Assembly: GCA_003240625.1 (NCBI GenBank)
Contig: QFMX01000008.1
Coordinates: forward strand, 62,001-126,000
Direction of reading: 5' to 3'
Length of the DNA: 64,000 bases
Source of the DNA: Sphingomonas taxi
Lineage (GTDB): Bacteria > Pseudomonadota > Alphaproteobacteria > Sphingomonadales > Sphingomonadaceae
Under the pieces are notes generated by a model. That model was not told the origin of the DNA. It saw nothing but the letters and a program-made list of their open reading frames with translations, and did not search any database. This document shows positions 8,664 through 19,771 of this stretch, in pieces. A program made the translations under genes and the position numbers. Each line of letters begins with the position of its first letter. The first letter of the stretch is position 1.

Positions 8664-8939
8664 ATGACCGACCAGGGCCTACCCGAGACCGAGTGTACGC
8701 AGGCGTGGCGTGCACAGGTTCGATATCATCAGGACCGGGCGGAGCAGGAGCAGGCGCTTGCCCGCCGGTCTCGATCGGCCGCCGCGCGAACCGCGCATAC
8801 CGTCCTGCGCGACCATCATCTGCAGCTCGCTGCATCGGCTGAACAGGTCGCCGAGATGCCGAATGCGCAGCCACCGCAGAGTTCGGCGCTCCAGCATACC
8901 GGCTGGCTGATGCGCGAAAGCTACCGCGACGCGAACTGA
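8664..8939 (+). CDS. Small unknown protein
   Basis: A 91-residue, charged, helical protein with no recognised domain. The ATG at 8664 was preferred to the one at 8652 because GGAGAT sits 4 to 6 bases before it. The middle (RYHQDRAEQEQALARRSRSA) is rich in Arg, Gln and Glu and may form a coiled coil. It stands alone between the efflux operon and a leftward small gene. Confidence 0.6.
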   Translation: MTDQGLPETECTQAWRAQVRYHQDRAEQEQALARRSRSAAARTAHTVLRDHHLQLAASAEQVAEMPNAQPPQSSALQHTGWLMRESYRDAN

Positions 8940-8947
8940 GCCGTCGA

Positions 8948-9205
8948 TCAGTCGAGGTCGACCTTGCCGAGGTTGATCCCGTCGTAAAGCGCGAGCAGAG
9001 CGGTCACTTCCTCGACGACGGTTTCCTGTTCGGCGCGCCAGCGGGCGGTCGCGTCGTTCTGCGGCAACCCGTCCATCCCGTCGTGCAGCGTGAAACCCTG
9101 GTCTATCAGCCAGATCGCATCCGACGCCCGCGAACGCTGCCGTCGCAGGTGATAGACCCATTGCTCGATGATTCCCGAAGGAACCAGTCTATCCAGATCG
9201 CCCAT
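8948..9205 (-). CDS. Small unknown protein
   Basis: An 85-residue acidic protein, no family recognised. ATG at 9205 was chosen over a TTG at 9235 that has no better ribosome site. Motif-like stretches are IEQWVYHLRRQRSRASDAIW and LIDQGFTLHDGMDGLP. It converges on the preceding gene with eight bases between stops. Confidence 0.5.
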   Translation of the reverse strand: MGDLDRLVPSGIIEQWVYHLRRQRSRASDAIWLIDQGFTLHDGMDGLPQNDATARWRAEQETVVEEVTALLALYDGINLGKVDLD

Positions 9206-9237
9206 TCCGGATCGGTAAGCCAAGGTCGACGGCAATG

Positions 9238-9273
9238 CCAGCCCGAGAACCGTGGCCAGCCCGCGAACCGTGG
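9238..9273. repeat. 18-bp tandem duplication
   Basis: CCAGCCCGAGAACCGTGG is followed directly by CCAGCCCGCGAACCGTGG (one mismatch), just upstream of the leftward gene that starts at 9205. Confidence 0.8.
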
Positions 9274-9348
9274 TTTTGGACGGAACTCGGGCGCGATTAA
9301 CCCTCTCGTGAAATTCGACCGCAACACAACGGGTTCACCACGGTGGCC

Positions 9349-9501
9349 ATGGACATGCTGCCGCCCCCTTCCGTGATCGAACGGCGCATGGACGATCAAT
9401 CCGTTCTCGCCCACCGTGCGCGCAACGCCGACGTCGCGCGGATGCACGAGGATCTGGCGCGATTCTACCGCGAGCAACTGATCGCCGTGCTCAGGGCCTG
9501 A
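9349..9501 (+). CDS. Possible small protein of 50 residues
   Basis: Reading frame ATG at 9349 to TGA at 9499-9501. The product is charged and helical (VLAHRARNADVARMHEDLAR, then FYREQLIAVLRA) and looks protein-like rather than random. The ribosome site is weak (GGTGG). It lies in a gap between two other genes and points toward the lactonase gene. Function unknown. Confidence 0.4.
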   Translation: MDMLPPPSVIERRMDDQSVLAHRARNADVARMHEDLARFYREQLIAVLRA

Positions 9502-9561
9502 CCCCGTGGGCTGATGCCCTCCCCGTATGACGCCGCGGCGAAACGGCGCTAGACACGACCG

Positions 9562-10614
9562 ATGACTTCGCTCGACGAATCCTCCGCTTTGCCCGCCTCA
9601 TGCTGGATCGGAACCTATGCCGGTGGTGGCGGCGCGGGCCTCTATCCGTTGCCGGGTGACGGGGATCGACTTGGCGTCGACGCAGCCTGTGACGCTGCCA
9701 AGAACGCCTCGTTCGGCGTGTATTCGTCGCGGTTCGATCTTCATTATCTGGTCGACGAACGCGATGACGGGATGCTCGGCCTGTATCGGCACGCGGGTTC
9801 AGGCTGGACCTGTCTCGGGCAGGTGACGACGGGCGGCTCCGCCCCCTGCCATGTCGCGCTCGACGCCACGCAGTCCTGCGTCGCGGTCGCCAATTATGCC
9901 AGCGGCAGCGTCGCGCTGTACCGGCTCGATGCCAGCGGAATGCCGGTGGCACCGCCGATCGTGCACGCGAACAGCGGCAGCGGGCCCAACCCCGACCGCC
10001 AGCAATCGCCGCATGCGCACTGGGTCGGCTTCGGTCCCGACAACCGGACGATGTACGCCACCGATCTGGGAACCGACGAGGTTCGTGCCTTCGCCTTCGA
10101 CGCCGAGCAGGGCACGCTCGACGCCCCGCGCACCGCGTTCGCCGCGCCGCCCGGCTCGGGTCCGCGCCATCTGCTGTTTCATCCCCGCCACCCGCACACG
10201 GCGTATCTTGCCTGCGAACTCACGAGCGCGCTGGTCGTCCTGGAGCTCGACGGAACGGAGTTGCGCGAACGTGCCACGCTTTCCACGCTTCTCGCCGGGT
10301 GGGAGGGAGCGAACATCCTGGCGCACATCGGCGCAAATGCCGCGGGCGATCGGCTGTACGTGTCCAACCGCGGGCATGAGAGCATCGCGGTCTTCGCGCT
10401 CGATCCCCATGGCGACGCGACACTTGTCCAGCATGTCGCCAGCGGTGGCCTGTCGCCGCGGTTCTTCCTGATCCTGGAAGCAGAGCGCCGGATGATCGTC
10501 GTCCACGAACGCGATCACCGCGTCACGATGCTCGATATCCTGCCGGACGGGACGCTCGCCCCGACCGACCTCGCGGTCACCGTTCCCGGTGCCGCGTTCG
10601 CGCTCCTTGGCTGA
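9562..10614 (+). CDS. Lactonase family protein (seven-bladed propeller)
   Basis: A 350-residue protein of the family that includes 6-phosphogluconolactonase Pgl of E. coli type and muconate-lactonizing-like propellers. It starts in the usual way with WIGTYAGGGGAGLYPL, and contains the characteristic GSAPCHVALDATQSCVAVAN and H-W-V-G-F-G-P-D-N blade motifs and the later ILAHIGANAAGDRLYVSNRG. There is no signal peptide, so it should be cytosolic. Substrate within the family is uncertain: hydrolysis of a sugar lactone is the usual inference. No pentose-phosphate genes are adjacent. Confidence 0.88.
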   Translation: MTSLDESSALPASCWIGTYAGGGGAGLYPLPGDGDRLGVDAACDAAKNASFGVYSSRFDLHYLVDERDDGMLGLYRHAGSGWTCLGQVTTGGSAPCHVALDATQSCVAVANYASGSVALYRLDASGMPVAPPIVHANSGSGPNPDRQQSPHAHWVGFGPDNRTMYATDLGTDEVRAFAFDAEQGTLDAPRTAFAAPPGSGPRHLLFHPRHPHTAYLACELTSALVVLELDGTELRERATLSTLLAGWEGANILAHIGANAAGDRLYVSNRGHESIAVFALDPHGDATLVQHVASGGLSPRFFLILEAERRMIVVHERDHRVTMLDILPDGTLAPTDLAVTVPGAAFALLG

Positions 10615-10626
10615 CGCTCGACCGGG

Positions 10627-10902
10627 TCAGCTGACGCTGGCGATCAACAACGTCAGTTCGTCGCGGACCGGGTTCACGTCGATCTGGAGCGGTTTCAGCG
10701 TCCGGCGCTTCACCGGATAGGATGCGCGCACCGCATCGCACAGGTCCTTGACCGGGACGCGGACACAGGCGCCCTCGTCGCAGACCAGGCGTGGCGTATT
10801 GATGGACTGGGTGCAGGTCACGGGCGCGGCGGCCCAGGCTGGCATCGCGCCGGATAAAAGGCACGCGGCTGCGACCCGCAAAGCGGTGGTCTTGATCGTC
10901 AT
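10627..10902 (-). CDS. Secreted small protein, unknown
   Basis: A 91-residue protein with a clear signal peptide (MTIKTTALRVAAACLLSGAM, cleavage after PAWA). The mature part of about 67 residues has four cysteines (VTCTQS, LVCDEGAC, DLCDAV) that could form two disulfides in the periplasm. It resembles small periplasmic proteins found in sphingomonads, but I cannot assign a family. It converges with the lactonase gene. Confidence 0.65.
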   Translation of the reverse strand: MTIKTTALRVAAACLLSGAMPAWAAAPVTCTQSINTPRLVCDEGACVRVPVKDLCDAVRASYPVKRRTLKPLQIDVNPVRDELTLLIASVS

Positions 10903-11041
10903 GGTTTCTGGCCCCCCACAGGCATTTCGTAACTGGTAAACGCAGCGTTAGGGGCAAGTGGTTGCGATAACGTTTCTATTGCCCGGCGATCGGACTGCCG
11001 GGCCTCGGTCATAAGGAAATGACAGTTCGCTTCAGTCCGCC

Positions 11042-12586
11042 TCAGTCCGCTGCGATCGGCCCCTGCGGCGGACTGGCGCGACGCGTGAACCAGACGATGA
11101 TCACCATCGCCAGACACAGCCAGGCCGACATACGGAACAGGTCGGTCGATGCGAGCAGATACGCCTGCGCCACCATCTGCCGGGTGATCGCGCCCGCTGC
11201 CTGGACGTCGGTCAGCCCCATCCGCGTCAGCGCGCCCTGCGCCATCTGGTAGGGCGAACCCGTCCCGATCGCCTCCGACAGCCGGCTCTGGTGCAGCGTC
11301 TCGCGGCGATCCCACGCCGTCGTGATGATCGACGCGGCGAAGCTGCCCGAGGTGATGCGCGCGAAGTTCGAGATGCCGGTCGCCGACGGCAGCCGCTCGG
11401 CGGGAATGCGATCGAGCGAGATCGTCAGCATCGCGAGGAAGAACGTGCTCATCGCGATCCCCTGCACCATCAACGGCAGCATCAGATCGTAGAAGCTTGC
11501 CCCCGTGGTGTAGCCCGAGCGCAGATAATAGGAGTAGCCGAACGACGCGAACGCCACCGTCGCTAGGATGCGCGCGTCGATCTTGCCGCTCAGCCGCGCC
11601 ACGAACGGCGTCAGCAGCACCGCGACCGCCCCCGACGGCGCCGCGACCAGCCCCGCCCAGGTCGCGGTGTAGCCGAGCTGCGTCTGCAACCACAGCGGCA
11701 GCAGCAGCGTGTTGGCGAAGAACACCGCATAGCCGAGGCAGAACGCGATCGTACCGATGGTGAAGTTGCGGCTCTTGAACAGCGACAGATTTACCGCCGG
11801 ATTGGCATCGGTCAGCTCCCAGATGATCCACCCGATAAAGCCGATCGTCGCGACGACCGCGGCGATGACGATCCGGTCGGCGGCGAACCAGTCGTCGTTC
11901 TTGCCGAGATCGAGCACGATCTGCAGCGCACCGACCCACACCACCAGCAGGATCAGCCCGACCTGGTCGATCGGCAGCTTCCGAGTCGGCGTGTCGCGCT
12001 TGCCGAGCTTGTTCCAGCACACGAACGCGCAGAACATCCCGAACGGCACGTTGATCAGGAAAATCCAGCTCCAGTGGTAATTATCGGAGATGTAGCCGCC
12101 CAGGATCGGCCCCATGATCGGCGCGACCAAAGTCGTCATCGACCAGATCCCGAGTGCGGTGGAGCGCTTGTGGGCGGGGAAGATCGCGATCAGCAGCGCC
12201 TGGCTGCCGGGAATCATCGGTCCCGATACCGCGCCCTGGAGAATACGAAAGCCGATCAGCGACGGCAGATCCCACGCGATCCCGCACAGGAACGACGCGA
12301 TCGTGAACAGGAAGACGGACACGCAGAACGTCCGCACCACCCCGAACCGGCCCATGAGCCACCCGGTCAGCGGCACCGCGACGCCGTTGGCGACCGCGAA
12401 CGCCGTGACGATCCAGGTGGAGTTGTCGCTGGAGACACCGAGATTACCGGCGATCGTCGGCAGCGAGACGTTGGCGATCGTGGTGTCGAGCACCTGCATG
12501 AACGTACCGAGCGCCAGCGCGAACGCGGTCAGCGCGAGCGAGCCGCCGACGAGCGGAGCTGGGCCGGCGCCGGAGGGAGCGGACAT
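11042..12586 (-). CDS. emrB: MFS multidrug exporter, DHA2 family (EmrB-like)
   Basis: A 514-residue permease of the 14-helix DHA2 family. The N terminus after residue 14 carries the family signature LGTFMQVLDTTIANVSLPTI and the motif-A loop GWLMGRFGVVRTF; motif C is seen as RILQGAVSGPMIPGSQALL. The ATG at 12586 was chosen because codons further upstream encode translated repeat sequence. It is the last gene of a marR-OMF-emrA-emrB unit read leftward and would export hydrophobic compounds or uncouplers through the adaptor and outer-membrane channel encoded upstream. Confidence 0.93.
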   Translation of the reverse strand: MSAPSGAGPAPLVGGSLALTAFALALGTFMQVLDTTIANVSLPTIAGNLGVSSDNSTWIVTAFAVANGVAVPLTGWLMGRFGVVRTFCVSVFLFTIASFLCGIAWDLPSLIGFRILQGAVSGPMIPGSQALLIAIFPAHKRSTALGIWSMTTLVAPIMGPILGGYISDNYHWSWIFLINVPFGMFCAFVCWNKLGKRDTPTRKLPIDQVGLILLVVWVGALQIVLDLGKNDDWFAADRIVIAAVVATIGFIGWIIWELTDANPAVNLSLFKSRNFTIGTIAFCLGYAVFFANTLLLPLWLQTQLGYTATWAGLVAAPSGAVAVLLTPFVARLSGKIDARILATVAFASFGYSYYLRSGYTTGASFYDLMLPLMVQGIAMSTFFLAMLTISLDRIPAERLPSATGISNFARITSGSFAASIITTAWDRRETLHQSRLSEAIGTGSPYQMAQGALTRMGLTDVQAAGAITRQMVAQAYLLASTDLFRMSAWLCLAMVIIVWFTRRASPPQGPIAAD

Positions 12587-12625
12587 CAGGTGGCACTCGT
12601 CTGAGAGAGGATGACCTTCCCAAAA

Positions 12626-12734
12626 CCACCACCCCGGCGAAGGCCGGGGCCCAGTTGGGAAAGCCAAGGTAACGAAGGGACGCGCGCAGTCACGTTCGTC
12701 CTCCAATTGGGCCCCGGCCTCCGCCGGGGTGGTG
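12626..12734. repeat. REP-like palindromic element, type A
   Basis: Arms CACCCCGGCGAAGGCCGGGG and CCCCGGCCTCCGCCGGGGTG, with CCCAGTTGGG and CCAATTGGG just inside. The centre shares GTAACG and GCGC blocks with the copy at 61831. It lies between emrB and emrA, next to a type B element. Confidence 0.85.
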
Positions 12735-12760
12735 CGCCCAACACAGCGAACCGCCCCCTT

Positions 12761-12819
12761 CTTGTTCTCCCGCGAAGGCGGGAGCCCAGTCTGGGCTCCC
12801 GCCTTCGCGGGAGAACAAG
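12761..12819. repeat. REP-like palindrome, type B (29-bp perfect arms)
   Basis: CTTGTTCTCCCGCGAAGGCG continues to 12789 and is mirrored exactly in 12791-12819, with a one-base centre. A close copy lies at 42748, also beside a type A element. It would form a very stable hairpin in the emrA-emrB transcript. Confidence 0.9.
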
Positions 12820-12890
12820 GAAGGGCAGTCCGAATTCAGTCAGGCACGCCACACCCTCTTTGCACACCACCCGCTGATAACACCCAAGCA

Positions 12891-14081
12891 TCACCGGTTC
12901 GCCGCAATGATCTGCCGGATCTTCGCCTCGACCGCAGCATCGCCCGCGCCGGTCGCCAGCCCCTTGTACGCAGCCACTGCCGGCCGCCCGACCATCGTCC
13001 CCGACTTGTCCGCGGTATCGACGATCGTGTTCACCGACAGCCCGACCCGCAACGGGTTCCGCCGCAACTCGCCCTTGTCGAGCGCGATCCGAACCGGCAC
13101 GCGCTGCGTGATCTTGATCCAGTTGCCGCTCGCATTCTGCGGCGGCAGCAGCGCGAACGCGTTGCCGCTGCCCGCGCCCAGCCCGACGACACGCCCGTGA
13201 TAGACCAGGTCGTCGCCGTACATATCCGCGGTCACCGTCGCCGGCTGCCCGATCCGCAGGTCGCGCAACTGCGTCTCGCGGAAGTTCGCGTCGACCCACA
13301 CGCGGTCGAGCGGCACCACCGACATCAGCGGCATCCCCGCCGACACCTGCTGCCCAAGCTGCACGGTCCGCTGCGCCACCACGCCATCGATCGGTGCGAC
13401 CACATGCATGTGGCTGCGCGTGATCGCCGCGCGTCGATAGGCCGCGATCGCCGCCATCACCGCCGGGTTGTTCGACACGGTGGTGCCCGCGACGCCGGTG
13501 CGCGACTGCGCCTGCTGGCTGCGCGCGAGTTGCAGAGTCGCCGCCGCAACCTTCACCTGATCCGCCGCATGGCTCAGTTCCTCGCCCGAGATCGCGCCTT
13601 CCGCAGCCGCCCCGCGACGTCGCGCAAGATCGTTCCGCGCCCGCGCCAGCTCGGCCTCGGCCTGCACGACCGCCGCGCCGGTCTCGTTCACCTTCGAGAA
13701 GTCCGACCGGGTCGAGCGTACCGCCCGCGCCAGCTCCGCCTCCGCCGACGCCAGCCCGACATCCGCGGTAGCCGCATCGAGGTCGATCAACGGCTGCCCC
13801 GCCTTCACCACCTGCGTGTTGTCGGCATGGATCGCGGTCACCTGCCCCGGATCGCGCGCGGTGATCGCCACCACGTCGCCCGCGACATACGCATCGTCGG
13901 TCTCCTGTTCGGGCGCGGCGAGCAGGAAGTGGAACACCGCCCACACGATCGCGCCGATCACGACGACGACGCCGAGGATCGTCAGCGCCCGCTTACGCGC
14001 TCTCGGATTGCCGGCCGGTGTGGGTGCGTCAGTGGGTGCGGGTGCTGCTGCGGGCGCCGGATCGGTCTGCGTATCGGTCAT
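12891..14081 (-). CDS. emrA: EmrA-like periplasmic adaptor (HlyD family)
   Basis: A 396-residue membrane-fusion protein for the DHA2 exporter. A proline/alanine-rich cytosolic start is followed by one membrane helix (ALTILGVVVVIGAIVWAVFH), then EQETDDAYVAGDVVAI, the EmrA hallmark, an extended coiled-coil hairpin, and the second lipoyl piece (HMHVVAPIDGVVAQRTVQLG). Its first codons overlap the stop of the outer-membrane gene as ATGA. Gene order adaptor-then-exporter in the same direction supports a working EmrAB pair; 300 bases of repeats separate the two genes. Confidence 0.93.
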   Translation of the reverse strand: MTDTQTDPAPAAAPAPTDAPTPAGNPRARKRALTILGVVVVIGAIVWAVFHFLLAAPEQETDDAYVAGDVVAITARDPGQVTAIHADNTQVVKAGQPLIDLDAATADVGLASAEAELARAVRSTRSDFSKVNETGAAVVQAEAELARARNDLARRRGAAAEGAISGEELSHAADQVKVAAATLQLARSQQAQSRTGVAGTTVSNNPAVMAAIAAYRRAAITRSHMHVVAPIDGVVAQRTVQLGQQVSAGMPLMSVVPLDRVWVDANFRETQLRDLRIGQPATVTADMYGDDLVYHGRVVGLGAGSGNAFALLPPQNASGNWIKITQRVPVRIALDKGELRRNPLRVGLSVNTIVDTADKSGTMVGRPAVAAYKGLATGAGDAAVEAKIRQIIAANR

Positions 14082-15520
14082 CGTGTCACATCCTGAAAAT
14101 CGAAACCGCCACCCAGCGCCAGCACCAGCTGGACGCGCTGTTGGGCTGCATTGGCGGCAAGATCGGCATCCGCCTGTTCGGCGGCGAGCAACCGCACATC
14201 GTTGTCGACGAGGTCGAGTCGGCTATCGAGCCCGCTCGACACGCGGATCGCGTTCAGCCGCCCGGTCTCGGCATAGCCGCGCACCACCTCGCGTTGTCGT
14301 TGTCGGTCGGCGTCGAGCGCCGCGATCCGCGCCACCGCATCCGCCGCCTCGCGCACCGCGCCGACGACCCGGTCGTTGTAATCGGCGGTCGCCAGATCGA
14401 GCGCCGCGGTCGCGCCCGCCAGATCGGCCTTCAGCCGGCCATTGTCGAAGATCGGCAAATGGATCGCCGGCCCGACGCCTACCGTCCCGGCATCGAGCGA
14501 TACCAGATTGCCGAGCCCGACCGCCTGGAACCCCGCCAACCCCGCCAGGTTCACGTTCGGATAAAAGGCGCGCCGTGCCACCTGACGCCCCGCCGCCGCC
14601 GCTTCGATCCGCGCCTGCGCCGCACCGATATCCGCCCGCCGCGCGAGCAGGTCCGCAGGGACGGACGCAGGCAACGGCAACACCGCATCGAGCTTCAGCG
14701 CGGTCGCACCGATCGTCGCCGGATAATCCACCCCGCGCCCCGCCAGCGCCGCCAGCGCGTTCTTCGCCAGTACCTGCGCGGCCTGTGCACGCACCAGCGC
14801 CTGCCGCGCCTGCGCCAGCAACGTCGTCGCTGCCTGCGCATCCAGCTTGCTGCCCAGCTTGTTACGAATCCGTACGTTGACCAGCCGCAGCGTATTCTCG
14901 CGCGTCGCGATCGTCCGCGTCGCGATCCCCGCCTGCGCTTCGGCGCGTTCGAGGTCGATATAGGTCTGCACCACCGCCCCCGACAGCGCCAACCGCGCCG
15001 CCGCCACGTCGAGCGCCGCCGCGCGCACCGACGCGCGTGCGCCGGCGATCGCCGCCTTCTGTCGCCCAAACAGATCGAGGTTCCACGACAGGTTTGCCGC
15101 AACCGTCCCGACGAACCGGGTCGACCCGGCAAAGGGGGGCGGTATCGTGTACCGCCCGCTCAACCGCGCATATTGCTCTTGCGCATCGAGCGTGACGTTC
15201 GGGCCATTCTCCGCGCGGTTCGTCGACAACACCGCCTGCGCCTGAGAAACCCGCGCGAGCGCCGCGTCGAGCGACGGATTGCCCGCCACCGCGTCGTTCA
15301 CCAGCCGGTCCAGTTGCGGATCGCCGAACCCGCGCCACCAATCGACCGCGATCACCGGTGCGGCATCCGTCGACAGTCCCAGCGCGGTGGTCGACACCGG
15401 CTCGACGATGCCCTTGGAGGCGGGAATCGCGCATCCCGCCAGCAGCCCCGCCACCGTCACCGTCATCGTCACCGGCGCGAGCGCGAGCGCGGAACATATC
15501 CTCATGGCCCCCAATTTCAT
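14078..15520 (-). CDS. Outer-membrane efflux lipoprotein of the Emr system (NodT family)
   Basis: A 480-residue TolC-superfamily channel. The long signal peptide ends in VAGLLAGC, with Cys30 as lipid site. Typical NodT features are W-W-R-G-F-G-D-P-Q-L near residue 62 and L-V-N-D-A-V just after. It overlaps marR at its start (ATGA, 15517-15520) and emrA at its end, so all are one transcript. Encoding a dedicated outer-membrane factor beside emrAB gives a complete tripartite exporter independent of the RND system at 2142-8580. Confidence 0.92.
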   Translation of the reverse strand: MKLGAMRICSALALAPVTMTVTVAGLLAGCAIPASKGIVEPVSTTALGLSTDAAPVIAVDWWRGFGDPQLDRLVNDAVAGNPSLDAALARVSQAQAVLSTNRAENGPNVTLDAQEQYARLSGRYTIPPPFAGSTRFVGTVAANLSWNLDLFGRQKAAIAGARASVRAAALDVAAARLALSGAVVQTYIDLERAEAQAGIATRTIATRENTLRLVNVRIRNKLGSKLDAQAATTLLAQARQALVRAQAAQVLAKNALAALAGRGVDYPATIGATALKLDAVLPLPASVPADLLARRADIGAAQARIEAAAAGRQVARRAFYPNVNLAGLAGFQAVGLGNLVSLDAGTVGVGPAIHLPIFDNGRLKADLAGATAALDLATADYNDRVVGAVREAADAVARIAALDADRQRQREVVRGYAETGRLNAIRVSSGLDSRLDLVDNDVRLLAAEQADADLAANAAQQRVQLVLALGGGFDFQDVTR

Positions 15521-15987
15521 GGCCTGAGTCCTTCGGTCAGAGCATCGTCGAGCGTCGTGCGGAGTTTCTGCATCAGTTCGATCAGCTTTTCGATTTCGTC
15601 ACGATCCCAGTCCGTCAGCAGGACGTTCCAATACGTGATGATGCGGTCGCGACAGCGGATCGCCGCCGCCTCGCCATCCGGCGTGAGTTCGAGATTGAGC
15701 ACCCGGCGATCGTCGACCGCGCGCGATCGCGTTACCCAGCCCTGTTGCTCCATCGCGTCGACCAGCCGGGTCGTCGCGCCCTTGTCGTGCGAAAGATCGC
15801 GCGCGAGATCGGCGCATGTCGAGGATCGCCCCGCCAGCATCGACATGAGCGCGGACCATTGCGTCCCCGACATGCCCTCCGCAGCGAAGACGGGCTCGAT
15901 CAGGCTCTGCCCGATCTGGTGAATCCGGCGCGCGAGATAGCCGAGCGAACAGTCCGGCCCGAACGCTGCCTTGGTGTAGAAAGCCAT
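15517..15987 (-). CDS. MarR family transcriptional regulator
   Basis: A 156-residue winged-helix repressor. The recognition region is GMSGTQWSALMSML, then STCADLARDLSHDKGATTRL and VDAMEQQGWVTRSRAVDDRR, the latter including the wing Asp-Arg-Arg. It heads the emr operon, with overlapping stop and start. The ATG lacks an obvious ribosome site, so the mRNA may be leaderless; a perfect palindrome ends five bases upstream. It probably represses its own operon and releases on binding an exported aromatic compound, as the family commonly does. Confidence 0.93.
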   Translation of the reverse strand: MAFYTKAAFGPDCSLGYLARRIHQIGQSLIEPVFAAEGMSGTQWSALMSMLAGRSSTCADLARDLSHDKGATTRLVDAMEQQGWVTRSRAVDDRRVLNLELTPDGEAAAIRCRDRIITYWNVLLTDWDRDEIEKLIELMQKLRTTLDDALTEGLRP

Positions 15988-15991
15988 GTAA

Positions 15992-16003
15992 TTGCCATGG
16001 CAA
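15992..16003. promoter_or_regulatory. Probable MarR operator
   Basis: Perfect 12-bp palindrome TTGCCATGGCAA, five bases before the marR start. A half-site-like AATTGCC recurs at 16020. A TTGACT box lies just beyond on the leftward strand and could be the -35 element. Confidence 0.55.
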
Positions 16004-16137
16004 CCATTGCTCAGGCAGTCAATTGCCCTTTATGCATGCCGACGCATCGTCCGACGATCGAAGCCACCGTTCTGCGATCCGAATACCGACGAGACTTCGA
16101 GACGACGAGCCAAAGACTCGAACGCCGAATCGGCCGA

Positions 16138-16287
16138 TCAGGCGTCCCGCGTGCCCTTCCGATCGAGTTCATCGAGACATTGGGCCAGCAACGCCCCGAC
16201 GAGATGATCCAGTCGCTCGTCGGCGATCAGCAACGCTCGCGCGATCGCCTCGCGCAACGCGCCATTATCGTCCTGCCCATCTGCCAT
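16138..16287 (-). CDS. Possible small helical protein of 49 residues
   Basis: ATG at 16287 to TGA at 16138. The sequence after residue 9 (ALREAIARALLIADERLDHL, then VGALLAQCLDELDR) has a regular heptad-like pattern of Leu/Ala/Ile with charged residues, typical of short helical proteins and unlike random antisense reading. The region before it is AT-rich for this genome and may hold divergent promoters. Function unknown. Confidence 0.55.
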   Translation of the reverse strand: MADGQDDNGALREAIARALLIADERLDHLVGALLAQCLDELDRKGTRDA

Positions 16288-16417
16288 GCCGCGTGTTTGC
16301 CCGCCTCGCAGGCGATCGCAATTCACAAAGTTAAGGCCATATATCTTATACTGGATTAGTCCGACGCTGGCAGTCTTTTCCTGTGGCACCGCCGTCTTGC
16401 CCGGCCTAGCATCTGAT

Positions 16418-16783
16418 ATGACCATCGAAACCGAGTCGGCGAAGAACACATTGGCGCGGACGGCCGAGAACCTCATCCGGGTGCGTGGCCTGCGGACCGA
16501 GGTCTTTCCGAGCGACATCTTCGACGAGCATGCCTGGAATATGATGCTGCGTCTGTTCGTCGCGCAGGCGAACGACCATGCGGTGTCCGAAAGCGAACTC
16601 TTCACGGCGACCGGTACGCCGCCGGGGGTAGGACAGCGCTGGCTTGCGCATCTCGTCGCCGACGGACAGATCGAGCCCCATGCGGACGGCGGCACGATAG
16701 CGCTGACGCCATCGGCGCTGGAACGCATGGAGGGTTTTCTCCGCGACGCCAGCGCGACCCACCAGACCGATGGCCCCACCTGA
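16418..16783 (+). CDS. Winged-helix (MarR-like) DNA-binding protein
   Basis: A 121-residue protein. Residues 35-100 read as a winged helix: IFDEHAWNMMLRLFVAQAND, then AVSESELFTATGTPPGVGQR and WLAHLVADGQIEPHADGGTI. It lacks the extra dimerisation helices of full MarR proteins, as in several small sphingomonad regulators. The ATG at 16418 was preferred because upstream in-frame codons encode arginine- and proline-rich non-protein-like sequence. It lies 242 bases before aconitase and could regulate it, but no direct evidence exists. Confidence 0.7.
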   Translation: MTIETESAKNTLARTAENLIRVRGLRTEVFPSDIFDEHAWNMMLRLFVAQANDHAVSESELFTATGTPPGVGQRWLAHLVADGQIEPHADGGTIALTPSALERMEGFLRDASATHQTDGPT

Positions 16784-16818
16784 CGCCGGATTATTCTGCC
16801 TGACGTCGGATTATGCCC
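16779..16818. promoter_or_regulatory. 20-bp direct repeats upstream of aconitase
   Basis: CCTGACGCCGGATTAT (16779) and CCTGACGTCGGATTAT (16799) are spaced exactly 20 bases, two helical turns. The first overlaps the stop of the winged-helix gene. The spacing suggests tandem binding of one regulator before acnA. Confidence 0.4.
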
Positions 16819-17025
16819 GCTGGATTGTGATTGCGCAGGCCGGTCGAGGTCCGTCGCGAAGATTAGCGCATTGACCGGCCCCCGCACCCTTCCCCGAAGC
16901 CCTCCCCCTTGCTAAGGCCCCTCCGGTAACAGCATTTTTCGCTCGGTCCCCGACGCGCCCGCGTGGCCTACATGGCTGCTTTCCCCTCGGCGCCCGGCGG
17001 CCCGACGCCCACGGGAAGGACCCCT

Positions 17026-19710
<2,685 letters not shown>

Positions 19711-19771
19711 GACTGCCCAGCGTCATCCCGGAGCGATCCGGGATGGCGCACAAGCCTCACCTACCTCCCTG

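Noticed and set aside
10981..11003. Hairpin GCCCGGC / GCCGGGC after emrB as a terminator
   Set aside because: No T-run on either side.
12587..12706. Upstream start for emrB adding 40 residues
   Set aside because: The added residues (PTGPRPSPGWWF) are translated type A repeat; the family start is at 12586.
12586..13944. Long minus-strand frame overlapping emrA in another register
   Set aside because: Extreme Arg/Gly/Ala content and shares DNA with emrA, which has clear HlyD motifs.
16288..16887. Upstream extension of the small minus-strand frame to 249 codons
   Set aside because: Would be antisense to the winged-helix gene; only the last 49 codons look protein-like.
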